In this document: piece by piece, positions 1-5,416 of the stretch | Position numbering within the stretch: position 1 is the stretch's first letter | Layout of the letters: each line of letters opens with the position of its first letter | Source: Akkermansia muciniphila | Lineage (GTDB): Bacteria; Verrucomicrobiota; Verrucomicrobiia; Verrucomicrobiales; Akkermansiaceae | Assembly: GCA_943324575.2 (NCBI GenBank) | Contig: CALPMD020000109.1 | Coordinates: forward strand, 1-5,416 | Direction: 5' to 3' | DNA: 5,416 nucleotides | Notes under the pieces: generated by a model | What the model saw: the letters and a program-made list of their open reading frames with translations, nothing else | Database searches by the model: none | Told to the model about the DNA's origin: nothing | Program-made: the position numbers and the translations under genes

Positions 1-783
1 CATGTCTTCCCACAGTTGGCGTTTGGTCTGATTGCCGCCGTTGCTTTGCAGCAGATGGCTGGGGTGATAGGTGGCGCGAGCCGGTGTGCCCTCGAAACTG
101 TGCCAGCGACCCGTCATCGAGGTGACGTTGCCGGCAAGTCCGAGCAATCCTTCCGCCGCGGTTTCTCCCAACGCGACGATGCATTCGGGCTGGATGATTT
201 CGATTTCAGCCCGCACAAATGGCAGGAAGGCAGCGATCTCCTCGGGCGTCGGTTTGCGGTTGTTGGTCGTTTGGCGCGGCGCAGCGGGACGAAATTTGAC
301 GAGGTTCGAGATATAAACATCCTCGCGCGAGAGCCCCATCGCTTTAAGGATGCCGTCGAGCTTTTCGCCCGCAGATCCAGCAAACGGCTTGCCCTCGCGT
401 TCTTCGTGATAGCCAGGCGCCTCGCCGATCAGCATCAGGCGTGCCTCAGGATTTCCTGCGGCAAAGACCATCGTTTCGCGCAGTGATCCCAAGCTTTTGG
501 CTGCGCCCCAGTTTTCTGCTTGGCGGTGCAACGATGCCAATTGTTCAACCCGCGTCGAACCGACGATCGATAGTGCTGCCGATACGATGGCGGGCGCGCT
601 TTCGGTTGGAACAACCGGCAAATCCTCTACCATCTTGGGGGCGGGCATCGCCGCGCCGGGCTTGGAGGCGAAGTGAAGTTCGCGCAAGGCGTCGCGCGCG
701 CCTTCGTCCAAATGCACATGGCTGATGCCACGAGCTTGTTCAGCGGCGAGAAATTCAAGCAGGGCATCGACGGGACGAATCAC
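1..783 (-). CDS. Uracil-DNA glycosylase, family 4-like, lacking the Fe-S cysteines (3' end outside window)
   Basis: Probably excises uracil from DNA to start base-excision repair in the cytoplasm. 261 residues are visible; the last few lie beyond position 1. Seen: motif A GEAPG at residues 120-124, then YHEE and the GKPFAGSAG stretch (131-139); NLVKFRP at 160-166; NRKPTPEE at about 175-182; IVALGET at 202-208; and the C-terminal motif TYHPSHLL, with His240. These align almost without gaps to family 4 enzymes such as Thermotoga UDG. Odd: the four cysteines that normally bind a 4Fe-4S cluster are absent (the CxxC region near 91-96 reads NWGAAK, KCRP reads KFRP, AAC reads AAF); the only visible cysteine is Cys201. 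Six extra residues (168-173) sit after KFRP. About 90 residues precede the core. The start is taken as GTG at 783, because an in-frame stop lies at 795-793 and the GTG overlaps the preceding small ORF's TGA. No Shine-Dalgarno is seen, so coupled translation is likely. Superfamily membership is firm; the exact substrate is not. Confidence 0.88.
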   Translation of the reverse strand, partial: MIRPVDALLEFLAAEQARGISHVHLDEGARDALRELHFASKPGAAMPAPKMVEDLPVVPTESAPAIVSAALSIVGSTRVEQLASLHRQAENWGAAKSLGSLRETMVFAAGNPEARLMLIGEAPGYHEEREGKPFAGSAGEKLDGILKAMGLSREDVYISNLVKFRPAAPRQTTNNRKPTPEEIAAFLPFVRAEIEIIQPECIVALGETAAEGLLGLAGNVTSMTGRWHSFEGTPARATYHPSHLLQSNGGNQTKRQLWEDM

Positions 784-869
784 CCGGCAAAGCTAGCCAG
801 ATCGAGGCTATGGTGCAACTGCTGGATTTTGGGGTATTCGTCGTCGGGAAATGGCAGGACGTCACTCAT
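780..869 (-). CDS. Possible 29-residue small protein or leader between xerD and the glycosylase
   Basis: Unrecognised short ORF starting MSDVLPFPDDEYPK, acidic (five Asp/Glu in the first 23 residues against one Lys), with no membrane segment. Its ATG lies one base after the xerD stop (TGA-G-ATG), and its TGA overlaps the GTG start of the glycosylase in a GTGA arrangement, so it exactly bridges two real genes. Codon choice resembles the neighbours, with mostly C or G in third positions. It could be a genuine small protein, a translated coupling leader for the glycosylase, or the original N-terminus of the glycosylase cut off by a one-base frameshift (a -1 shift would join the two frames). No Shine-Dalgarno is evident. 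Existence as a translated ORF is an inference from position and spacing. Confidence 0.45.
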   Translation of the reverse strand: MSDVLPFPDDEYPKIQQLHHSLDLASFAG

Positions 870-870
870 C

Positions 871-1755
871 TCACCCGCGTGGGTGGAACTGCTTGTGAAC
901 GGCCTTGAGTCGTTGGCGGTCGACGTGGGTGTAGACCTGCGTCGTTGAGATGTCGGCGTGGCCCAGTAGCTCTTGGATCACCCGCAGATCGGCACCACCT
1001 TCGAGCAGATGGGTGGCGAACGAGTGGCGCAGCAAGTGCGGGTAAACATTCTGGTCGATGCCAGCGAGTTTCGCCCGCTGCTTGACGATTTCGCGGACAC
1101 GCTCGGGCGACAAGGCGGTGCCGCGGACGCTGATGAAAATGTGCGAGGAGGTTTTGCGGGTGACCAGTTTGGGACGCTCGTTGCGCAGGTAGTCGTCGAT
1201 CGCCTCGCGCGCTTTGTGGCCGACCCGCACGATCCGTGTTTTATCGCCCTTGCCGGTGACGCGCAGGAATCCGCCCTCGAAGTCCATCATCTCCAGCCGC
1301 GCCTTGCACAGTTCGGACAGCCGCAGGCCGGCGGAGTAGAATAGCTCAAGGATCGCCAGATCCCGGCGGCCTAACGACGCCGTGGGGTCGATCGATTCCA
1401 GCAGTTTCGTCAGCTCGGTGGCATGCAGGGTTTCTGGCAGTGATTGGTCGGGGCGGGGGGCTAACAGCGGTTCGGCGGGGTCCATCTCCAGCTTCTCCTT
1501 GCCGACCAGCCAGCGGAAAAATACTTTGAGGTGTACCGTCGTGATTCGCAGCGAGGCGGCGCTGAGTCCTTCCTTTTTGCGTTGGCTGAGGAATGCCGCG
1601 AGCTCGTCGGTGCCGATATCGCGCAAAGCGGTGCGTTGGCCTTTGATCCATTTGGCGAGCGCATCGAGCGTCTGGCGGACGGATTCTTGATAGGCATCGG
1701 ACAATCCGCGCTCCGTCGCTAGGTAGCGGATGAATGAGTCGCTTGCCGCTTCCAT
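871..1755 (-). CDS. xerD: Site-specific tyrosine recombinase XerD
   Basis: Tyrosine recombinase that, with a partner Xer protein, resolves chromosome dimers at dif during cell division. It has 294 residues, close to E. coli XerD (298). The N-terminal SAM-like core-binding domain covers about residues 1-95 and the catalytic domain about 108-290. The full catalytic set is visible: Arg145 (in SAGLRLSEL), Lys169 (in TGKGDKTR), His240 and Arg243 (HLLRHSFATHLL), His266 (LGHADISTTQ) and the nucleophile Tyr275 (VYTHV). The tail ends QFHPRG, like the HHPR tail of XerC/XerD. The ATG at 1755 gives the standard N-terminus; no Shine-Dalgarno precedes it. It lies 50 nt downstream of gluQ and one base before the next ORF. 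The name XerD rather than XerC rests on general resemblance, and a phage or integron integrase is unlikely given the length and tail. Nothing mobile surrounds it. Confidence 0.9.
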   Translation of the reverse strand: MEAASDSFIRYLATERGLSDAYQESVRQTLDALAKWIKGQRTALRDIGTDELAAFLSQRKKEGLSAASLRITTVHLKVFFRWLVGKEKLEMDPAEPLLAPRPDQSLPETLHATELTKLLESIDPTASLGRRDLAILELFYSAGLRLSELCKARLEMMDFEGGFLRVTGKGDKTRIVRVGHKAREAIDDYLRNERPKLVTRKTSSHIFISVRGTALSPERVREIVKQRAKLAGIDQNVYPHLLRHSFATHLLEGGADLRVIQELLGHADISTTQVYTHVDRQRLKAVHKQFHPRG

Positions 1756-1767
1756 GATTGATTGAGG

Positions 1768-1803
1768 TTTTGCGAAATCGAGTGCTTTCCGGCAATCGCA
1801 AAA
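1768..1803. repeat. Perfect 8-bp inverted repeat in the gluQ-xerD gap
   Basis: TTTTGCGA at 1768-1775 and its exact reverse complement TCGCAAAA at 1796-1803 flank a 20-nt spacer. The element fills most of the 50-nt gap between the gluQ stop and the xerD start. On the minus-strand transcript it could form a hairpin with a large loop, but no U-run follows the stem, so it is not a standard intrinsic terminator. It may instead be an operator or an mRNA processing element. The spacer is not dif-like (dif has a 6-8 bp centre). A chance origin is possible. Confidence 0.4.
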
Positions 1804-1805
1804 AA

Positions 1806-2675
1806 TCAGGAGGCAGGGCTTGATGGCAGCCGAAACACCGGGTCGGTGAGGGCGATGACCTCCTGCGGCGTCAATCCGGTATCCCGAAGGTGGGTGATTG
1901 AGAGAGACTCGCTGCGCTTCGCGAGGCGTTTGCCAGCTTCATCTAACATCAGTTGGTGGTGGAAATACAGCGGTTCGGGAAGCTCCAGTAGGGTTTGCAG
2001 CAGGCGGTGGACGTGGGTGGATGAGAGTAGATCTTCGCCGCGGGTGATGTGGCTGATTTCCTGAAATGCGTCGTCCACCACTACGGCGAGGTGATAGGCG
2101 GTGCCGATGTCTTTGCGGGCGAGCACGACATCGCCTAACAAATCCGGGTTCACGGAGATTTGGCCAAAGCGCAGATCGCGGAAGGTGAGGGGACCCGTTA
2201 GGACGCCTGCCTGGTGGGAGTCTAACCGCCAAGCGTAGGGGGTGCCGGATTCGATTTTTTTCTGCTGCTCCTTCGCGCCGAGGTGGCGGCAGGTGCCGGG
2301 ATAAACCGGAGCTTCCGGTCCCTGCGGCGCGGCCCCCATCCGCGCCCATTCTTCTTGGATTTCGCGGCGGGTGCAGAAACAGGGATAAACCAAGCCCTTT
2401 TCCCGCAGTGCGCTCAGCGCTGATTCGTACGCCGTGATTCGCGTGGTCTGGCGCAGCGGTTCGCCCTCCCAAGGCAGTCCGAGCCAGGTTAGGTCTTCCT
2501 CGATGCCTTGGTAAAAGGCTTCGCGCACCCGCGGGCCGTCGATGTCTTCGTGCCGCAGCAGGAAAGTTCCGCCCGCCGTGGCGCTTGCCAGCTCGAATGC
2601 CACCCGCGCGGCCAGCACGGGGCCGAGGTGGAGCCGTCCTGTCGGGCTGGGCGCAAATCGGGTGCGGACGGTCAT
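1806..2675 (-). CDS. gluQ: Glutamyl-Q tRNA(Asp) synthetase
   Basis: Activates glutamate and attaches it to the queuosine base at position 34 of tRNA-Asp; it is a paralogue of the glutamyl-tRNA synthetase catalytic domain. The protein has 289 residues (E. coli GluQRS has about 308) and ends after the catalytic domain, without the anticodon-binding domain of a true GluRS. Seen: RFAPSPTGRLHLG with the HIGH-like HLG at 16-18; the zinc-site pattern CFC at 99-101 with Tyr125 and Cys129 (VYPGTC); the ISHITRGEDLL stretch at about 207-217; and the KMSKS-equivalent KRLAKR at 249-254. The start is ATG at 2675, because the family N-terminus begins right there; the reading frame stays open 38 codons further up, but that extension has no family resemblance and would run into aguB. 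No Shine-Dalgarno is seen. It is divergent from aguB across a 98-nt spacer and is the first gene of the minus-strand run. Confidence 0.92.
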   Translation of the reverse strand: MTVRTRFAPSPTGRLHLGPVLAARVAFELASATAGGTFLLRHEDIDGPRVREAFYQGIEEDLTWLGLPWEGEPLRQTTRITAYESALSALREKGLVYPCFCTRREIQEEWARMGAAPQGPEAPVYPGTCRHLGAKEQQKKIESGTPYAWRLDSHQAGVLTGPLTFRDLRFGQISVNPDLLGDVVLARKDIGTAYHLAVVVDDAFQEISHITRGEDLLSSTHVHRLLQTLLELPEPLYFHHQLMLDEAGKRLAKRSESLSITHLRDTGLTPQEVIALTDPVFRLPSSPAS

Positions 2676-2773
2676 CGGTGGTTTTTTCGCATCGCGGCAG
2701 CCGAAGTGCAAGAACAGCCGAGCTAGTGCGGATCCTTCTTGATCCCTGAATCCTGTGGCGCGATGTTTCGGCC
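2676..2773. promoter_or_regulatory. Divergent intergenic region between gluQ and aguB
   Basis: These 98 nt lie between two start codons pointing away from each other, so promoters for both directions are expected here. I could not find a convincing -35/-10 pair on either strand. The best plus-strand candidate, TTGATC at 2739-2744 with GATGTT at 2762-2767, is poor. A small inverted repeat, GGATC (2730-2734) and GATCC (2741-2745) with a 6-nt spacer, could be an operator but is too short to trust. The assignment rests on gene orientation only. Confidence 0.4.
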
Positions 2774-3634
2774 ATGCCGCGCCTTGCATTGCTCCAGTCT
2801 GGGACCTTCGCCTCGAAGGCGGAATCGTTCGATCATCACGAAACGCTGATCCGCCAGGCGGCGGCTGCGGGCGCGAACATTGTGGTCACGCAGGAACTTT
2901 TCCTCACGCCATATTTCTGCACGGTGCAGGATCCCGCCTTGTTCGACCTCGCTGATCCGCTGCCGGGTCCAGTCACGGATCGGCTCGGCAAACTGGCGGG
3001 TGAGCTTGGCATTGTGTTGATTTCCTCGCTGTTTGAGCACCGTGGTCCGGGTCTCTATCACAACACGGCCGCCATCCACGATGCCGACGGCAGCCTGATG
3101 GGCCTCTACCGCAAGTCGCACATCCCGCAGGACCCTGGCTTTGAGGAGAAATTCTATTTCACGCCTGGCGACAGCGGTTGGCCGGTCTGGGACACGCGCT
3201 TTGGCAAAATCGGCGTGCTGATTTGCTGGGATCAGTGGTATCCCGAAGCGGCACGGTTGATGGCGCTCGGCGGCGCGCAAGTGCTGGTCTACCCGACGGC
3301 CATTGGCTGGCTGCCCGAGGAAAAGCCCACACTCGGCGATGCCCAGCACTGCGCGTGGGAAACCGTGCAGCGTGGTCATGCGGTGGCTAACGGTTGTTAC
3401 CTCGCCGCCGTTAACCGCACCGGTACGCAAGATCGCACGGAGTTCTGGGGTCGTTCGTTCGTGGCCAATCCCTATGGTGAAATCGTCGCGAAGGCCTCCA
3501 CCGAGTCCGAGGAAATCCTCTATCACGACCTCGATTTCCAAGGGGTTGAAGATTTCCGGCGGATCTGGCCGTTTTTCCGCGACCGTCGCGTCGATGCCTA
3601 TGGCGGACTGACCCAGCGCTGGGGCGAGTCCTGA
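2774..3634 (+). CDS. aguB: N-carbamoylputrescine amidase (nitrilase superfamily)
   Basis: Hydrolyses N-carbamoylputrescine to putrescine, CO2 and ammonia, the last step of the agmatine route to polyamines, in the cytoplasm. The 286 residues cover one complete CN-hydrolase domain. The catalytic triad is visible: Glu41 (VTQELF), Lys114 (YRKSHIPQ) and Cys151 (ICWDQWYPEAAR). Family-specific stretches match plant and bacterial N-carbamoylputrescine amidases: ELFLTPYFC, GFEEKFYFTPGD (122-133), CWDQWYPEAARLM and YPTAIGW (173-179). The start is ATG at 2774, which gives the normal family N-terminus directly before the first strand (RLALLQSG); no Shine-Dalgarno is seen. Agmatine deiminase (aguA), the usual partner, is not adjacent, so the agmatine step must be encoded elsewhere or done differently. 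Another nitrilase-type amidase is possible but less likely. Confidence 0.9.
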   Translation: MPRLALLQSGTFASKAESFDHHETLIRQAAAAGANIVVTQELFLTPYFCTVQDPALFDLADPLPGPVTDRLGKLAGELGIVLISSLFEHRGPGLYHNTAAIHDADGSLMGLYRKSHIPQDPGFEEKFYFTPGDSGWPVWDTRFGKIGVLICWDQWYPEAARLMALGGAQVLVYPTAIGWLPEEKPTLGDAQHCAWETVQRGHAVANGCYLAAVNRTGTQDRTEFWGRSFVANPYGEIVAKASTESEEILYHDLDFQGVEDFRRIWPFFRDRRVDAYGGLTQRWGES

Positions 3635-3746
3635 GGCGCCTGCCAAGACGTCGAAAGAAGCGGAGGCTCATTGTCGGGCTTGCTTAACTTATTCGAATTT
3701 CAGAGAAAGCACGCGTTTCCGCCCTCCAATTACCTTCCATAATCGC

Positions 3747-5416
3747 ATGTCGCCATCCTCTTCTTGTTTGTCTTCGCCCTCTGGTAAATCTGCCTCCACA
3801 GGAGACGCGTGCTGCACGTGGTGGCGGGATCTGATCCTGATCACAGTGATTACGGGGCTGTGGTTCTGCGGCCTGCTGGGGGTGCGGCCGCTGAGCAATC
3901 CCGACGAGGGGCGCTACACGGAAATTCCCCGCGAAATGGCGGTTACCGGCGATTTTGTGACGCCTCGTCTCAATGGCGTGAAATACTTTGAAAAACCGCC
4001 GCTGGTTTACTGGTTGTCGGCGGTGACCTTCCGCCAATTTGGTGTGAACGAATTCACGGCGAGATTATGGGGCGGCCTTTTTTCGATCCTCGGCGTGCTT
4101 TTGACCTACTCCGCTGCCCGTTTGATTTACGATCGGCGGACTGGGATCTGGTCGGCGATCGTCTTGTCGACCTCACTGCTTTATTACATTCTGAGCCAAA
4201 TCATGTTGCTGGACATGGCGGTGGCCGTGACGATGAGCGGCGCATTGTTTTCCTTCATCCTTGCCATGCGCGAACCGCGGGGCAAACGGCGATTCGGATT
4301 GTTTATGTCTTTTTATGCGTTCATGGCCTTGGCCACCTTGTCCAAGGGGTTGATCGGCTTTGCGATTCCGGGCGCGGTGATTTTTCTGTGGGTTCTGCTG
4401 CTGAATCGGTGGCGTGCGCTGTGGCCATTCTATCCATTGTTAGGAACAGTTCTGCTGTTAGCGATTGCTGCCCCTTGGCATATACTGGCCAGTCAAGCGA
4501 ATCACTCAGCGATCCAGGAGCACGACTTCGCATGGTTTTATTTCGTTCACGAGCATTGGCTGCGCTTCACCACTCGCATCCATGGCCGTTTTGAGCCGTG
4601 GTGGTTTTTCCTGCCGATCTTTCTCGTCGGGCTGTTTCCATGGGTGTTTTTCGCCAAACAAACTCTACGCAATTCGTTGGGCGGCGGCTGGAAGGCGCGC
4701 TCACAAAACGCCGAGGCTTGGTTTTTCCTGATTTGGGTGGTCTTCATTATCGCCTTTTTCTCGAGATCCCAATCCAAGCTGATTCCATACATCCTGCCTG
4801 TTTTTCCAGCATGTGCCGTCCTGATCGGCCGCTCGATGTCCGGCATGTGGCAGGGGCTGGCGGATAGCAGCTATCGGAAAAGCGGCTGGGCCTTCATCGT
4901 AACCTGCCTGCTACTGGCTGCTGCGATTTCGGTCTACCCTGCTCCCAAAGATCAGCCAGAGATATGCGCCTACCTGCCGATTCTGCGCCTGACTCTTGGC
5001 GGGGCATTGCTGCTCGGTGCGGGTACGACTTTCCTGGCACTGCGTTGCAAGCAACCGCGCTTGATGATCGGTGCTATCGCGATTTCGAGTACCATTTTCC
5101 TCCTTGGCGTCAATGCAGGTGCAGGATCTTTAGATAAAACCTCGACTGAAAAACTAGCGAAGATCTTGAAGCCGATGTTGAAACCTCAGGACCGCGTTTA
5201 CAGCGTCGGGTTCTATTGCCAAGACCTACCGCCTTACCTCGAAAGATTGGTCAGTGTGGTCGATTACCGCGGCGAGCTCGCATTTGGCATCGATGCGGAA
5301 CCAGAGATGACTTCAAAGCGGTTTTTGGACCGCGCTGGATTCGTCCGTCAATGGGCGGAACCGGGCAATGCCTACGCGGTGGTGCGGAAAAGCTACTTCG
5401 ATAAATGGTTTCCCAC
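3747..5416 (+). CDS. GT39/ArnT-like polyprenyl-phosphate-sugar glycosyltransferase (3' end outside window)
   Basis: Integral inner-membrane transferase of the PMT/ArnT superfamily; such enzymes move a sugar from a polyprenyl-phosphate carrier to lipid A, a protein or another glycan on the periplasmic side. 556 codons are visible with no stop before the edge, and I checked the frame line by line. After a short Ser/Cys-rich tail comes a first membrane segment (about 28-47), then the hallmark loop NPDEGRYTEIPREM with Asp53-Glu54, the expected catalytic acidic pair, and KYFEKPPLVYW (79-89). Further family stretches: TLSKGLIG (197-204), AAPWH (241-245), EHWLRF (269-274), HGRFEPWWFFLP, and SKLIPYILPVFP with Lys344. 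Many hydrophobic segments alternate up to about residue 460, followed by a soluble C-terminal domain (from about 465). The start is ATG at 3747, the only Met before the first membrane segment; no Shine-Dalgarno is seen. The 112-nt gap from aguB shows no clear promoter or terminator, only the palindrome ATTCGAAT at 3691-3698. Donor and acceptor are unknown, so I do not call it arnT. Confidence 0.88.
   Translation, partial: MSPSSSCLSSPSGKSASTGDACCTWWRDLILITVITGLWFCGLLGVRPLSNPDEGRYTEIPREMAVTGDFVTPRLNGVKYFEKPPLVYWLSAVTFRQFGVNEFTARLWGGLFSILGVLLTYSAARLIYDRRTGIWSAIVLSTSLLYYILSQIMLLDMAVAVTMSGALFSFILAMREPRGKRRFGLFMSFYAFMALATLSKGLIGFAIPGAVIFLWVLLLNRWRALWPFYPLLGTVLLLAIAAPWHILASQANHSAIQEHDFAWFYFVHEHWLRFTTRIHGRFEPWWFFLPIFLVGLFPWVFFAKQTLRNSLGGGWKARSQNAEAWFFLIWVVFIIAFFSRSQSKLIPYILPVFPACAVLIGRSMSGMWQGLADSSYRKSGWAFIVTCLLLAAAISVYPAPKDQPEICAYLPILRLTLGGALLLGAGTTFLALRCKQPRLMIGAIAISSTIFLLGVNAGAGSLDKTSTEKLAKILKPMLKPQDRVYSVGFYCQDLPPYLERLVSVVDYRGELAFGIDAEPEMTSKRFLDRAGFVRQWAEPGNAYAVVRKSYFDKWFP

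Noticed and set aside
16..486. Plus-strand ORF (156 codons) over the glycosylase
   Set aside because: Antisense shadow of the UDG; the minus-strand frame contains all the family motifs and this one contains none.
871..1755. xerD as a marker of a mobile element or integron
   Set aside because: Length, C-terminal tail and housekeeping neighbours fit the chromosomal Xer recombinase; there are no attachment repeats, cassettes or tRNA genes nearby.
2739..2767. Possible promoter for aguB (TTGATC, 17-nt spacer, GATGTT)
   Set aside because: The -10 matches only three of six consensus positions and ends six bases before the ATG, so it is not credible as a standard promoter.
1939..2775. Minus-strand ORF (278 codons) in another frame of gluQ
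   Set aside because: Arg/Pro-rich low-complexity translation typical of a shifted frame; the gluQ frame carries the HLG, zinc-site and KRLAKR motifs.
2723..3646. Long minus-strand ORF (307 codons) covering all of aguB
   Set aside because: It lies antisense to a gene with a complete catalytic triad, its translation is Arg-rich with no recognisable motif, and long antisense ORFs are common in GC-rich DNA.
3625..3646. Palindrome AGGCGCCT just after the aguB stop as a terminator
   Set aside because: It has no loop and no following T-run, so it cannot form an intrinsic terminator hairpin.
3684..4037. Minus-strand ORF opposite the start of the glycosyltransferase
   Set aside because: No family resemblance, and it overlaps the strongly supported NPDEGRYTEIP and KYFEKPP region on the plus strand.

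Overview
The window is an ordinary bacterial chromosomal segment of high GC content with tight gene packing. It holds five clear protein genes and one possible 29-codon gene. No rRNA, tRNA, insertion sequence, CRISPR array or phage gene is visible. Together, queuosine-tRNA editing (GluQRS), an Xer recombinase ending in the usual HPRG tail, an N-carbamoylputrescine amidase and an ArnT-type glycosyltransferase point to a Gram-negative-type bacterium. The protein flavour and the lack of Shine-Dalgarno sequences make me think of Verrucomicrobia, but I cannot prove this from the sequence alone.

Layout. Positions 1-2675 are a run of minus-strand genes, read from right to left: gluQ (2675-1806), xerD (1755-871), a possible 29-codon ORF (869-780) and a family-4-like uracil-DNA glycosylase (783 to beyond position 1). 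The last three junctions are very tight: 1 nt between xerD and the small ORF, then a 4-nt GTGA overlap into the glycosylase. The gluQ-xerD gap is 50 nt and contains a perfect 8-bp inverted repeat. A 98-nt divergent spacer (2676-2773) separates gluQ from plus-strand aguB (2774-3634). After a 112-nt gap comes a large plus-strand GT39/ArnT-like membrane glycosyltransferase (3747 onward), which is open at the right edge.

Functions. The minus-strand cluster combines a tRNA-modification enzyme with two DNA-maintenance proteins: resolution of chromosome dimers at dif, and removal of uracil from DNA. This looks like housekeeping grouping rather than one pathway. aguB belongs to putrescine synthesis from agmatine, and its usual partner agmatine deiminase is not in the window. 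The glycosyltransferase probably transfers a sugar from a polyprenyl-phosphate carrier on the periplasmic side of the inner membrane; its acceptor is unknown.

The most interesting signal is the glycosylase. It keeps the family-4 active-site motifs in an almost gap-free alignment, but all four positions that normally hold the iron-sulfur cysteines carry other residues. It also has a short insertion at the loop position where UdgX carries its own insertion. I see no convincing new multi-gene system here.
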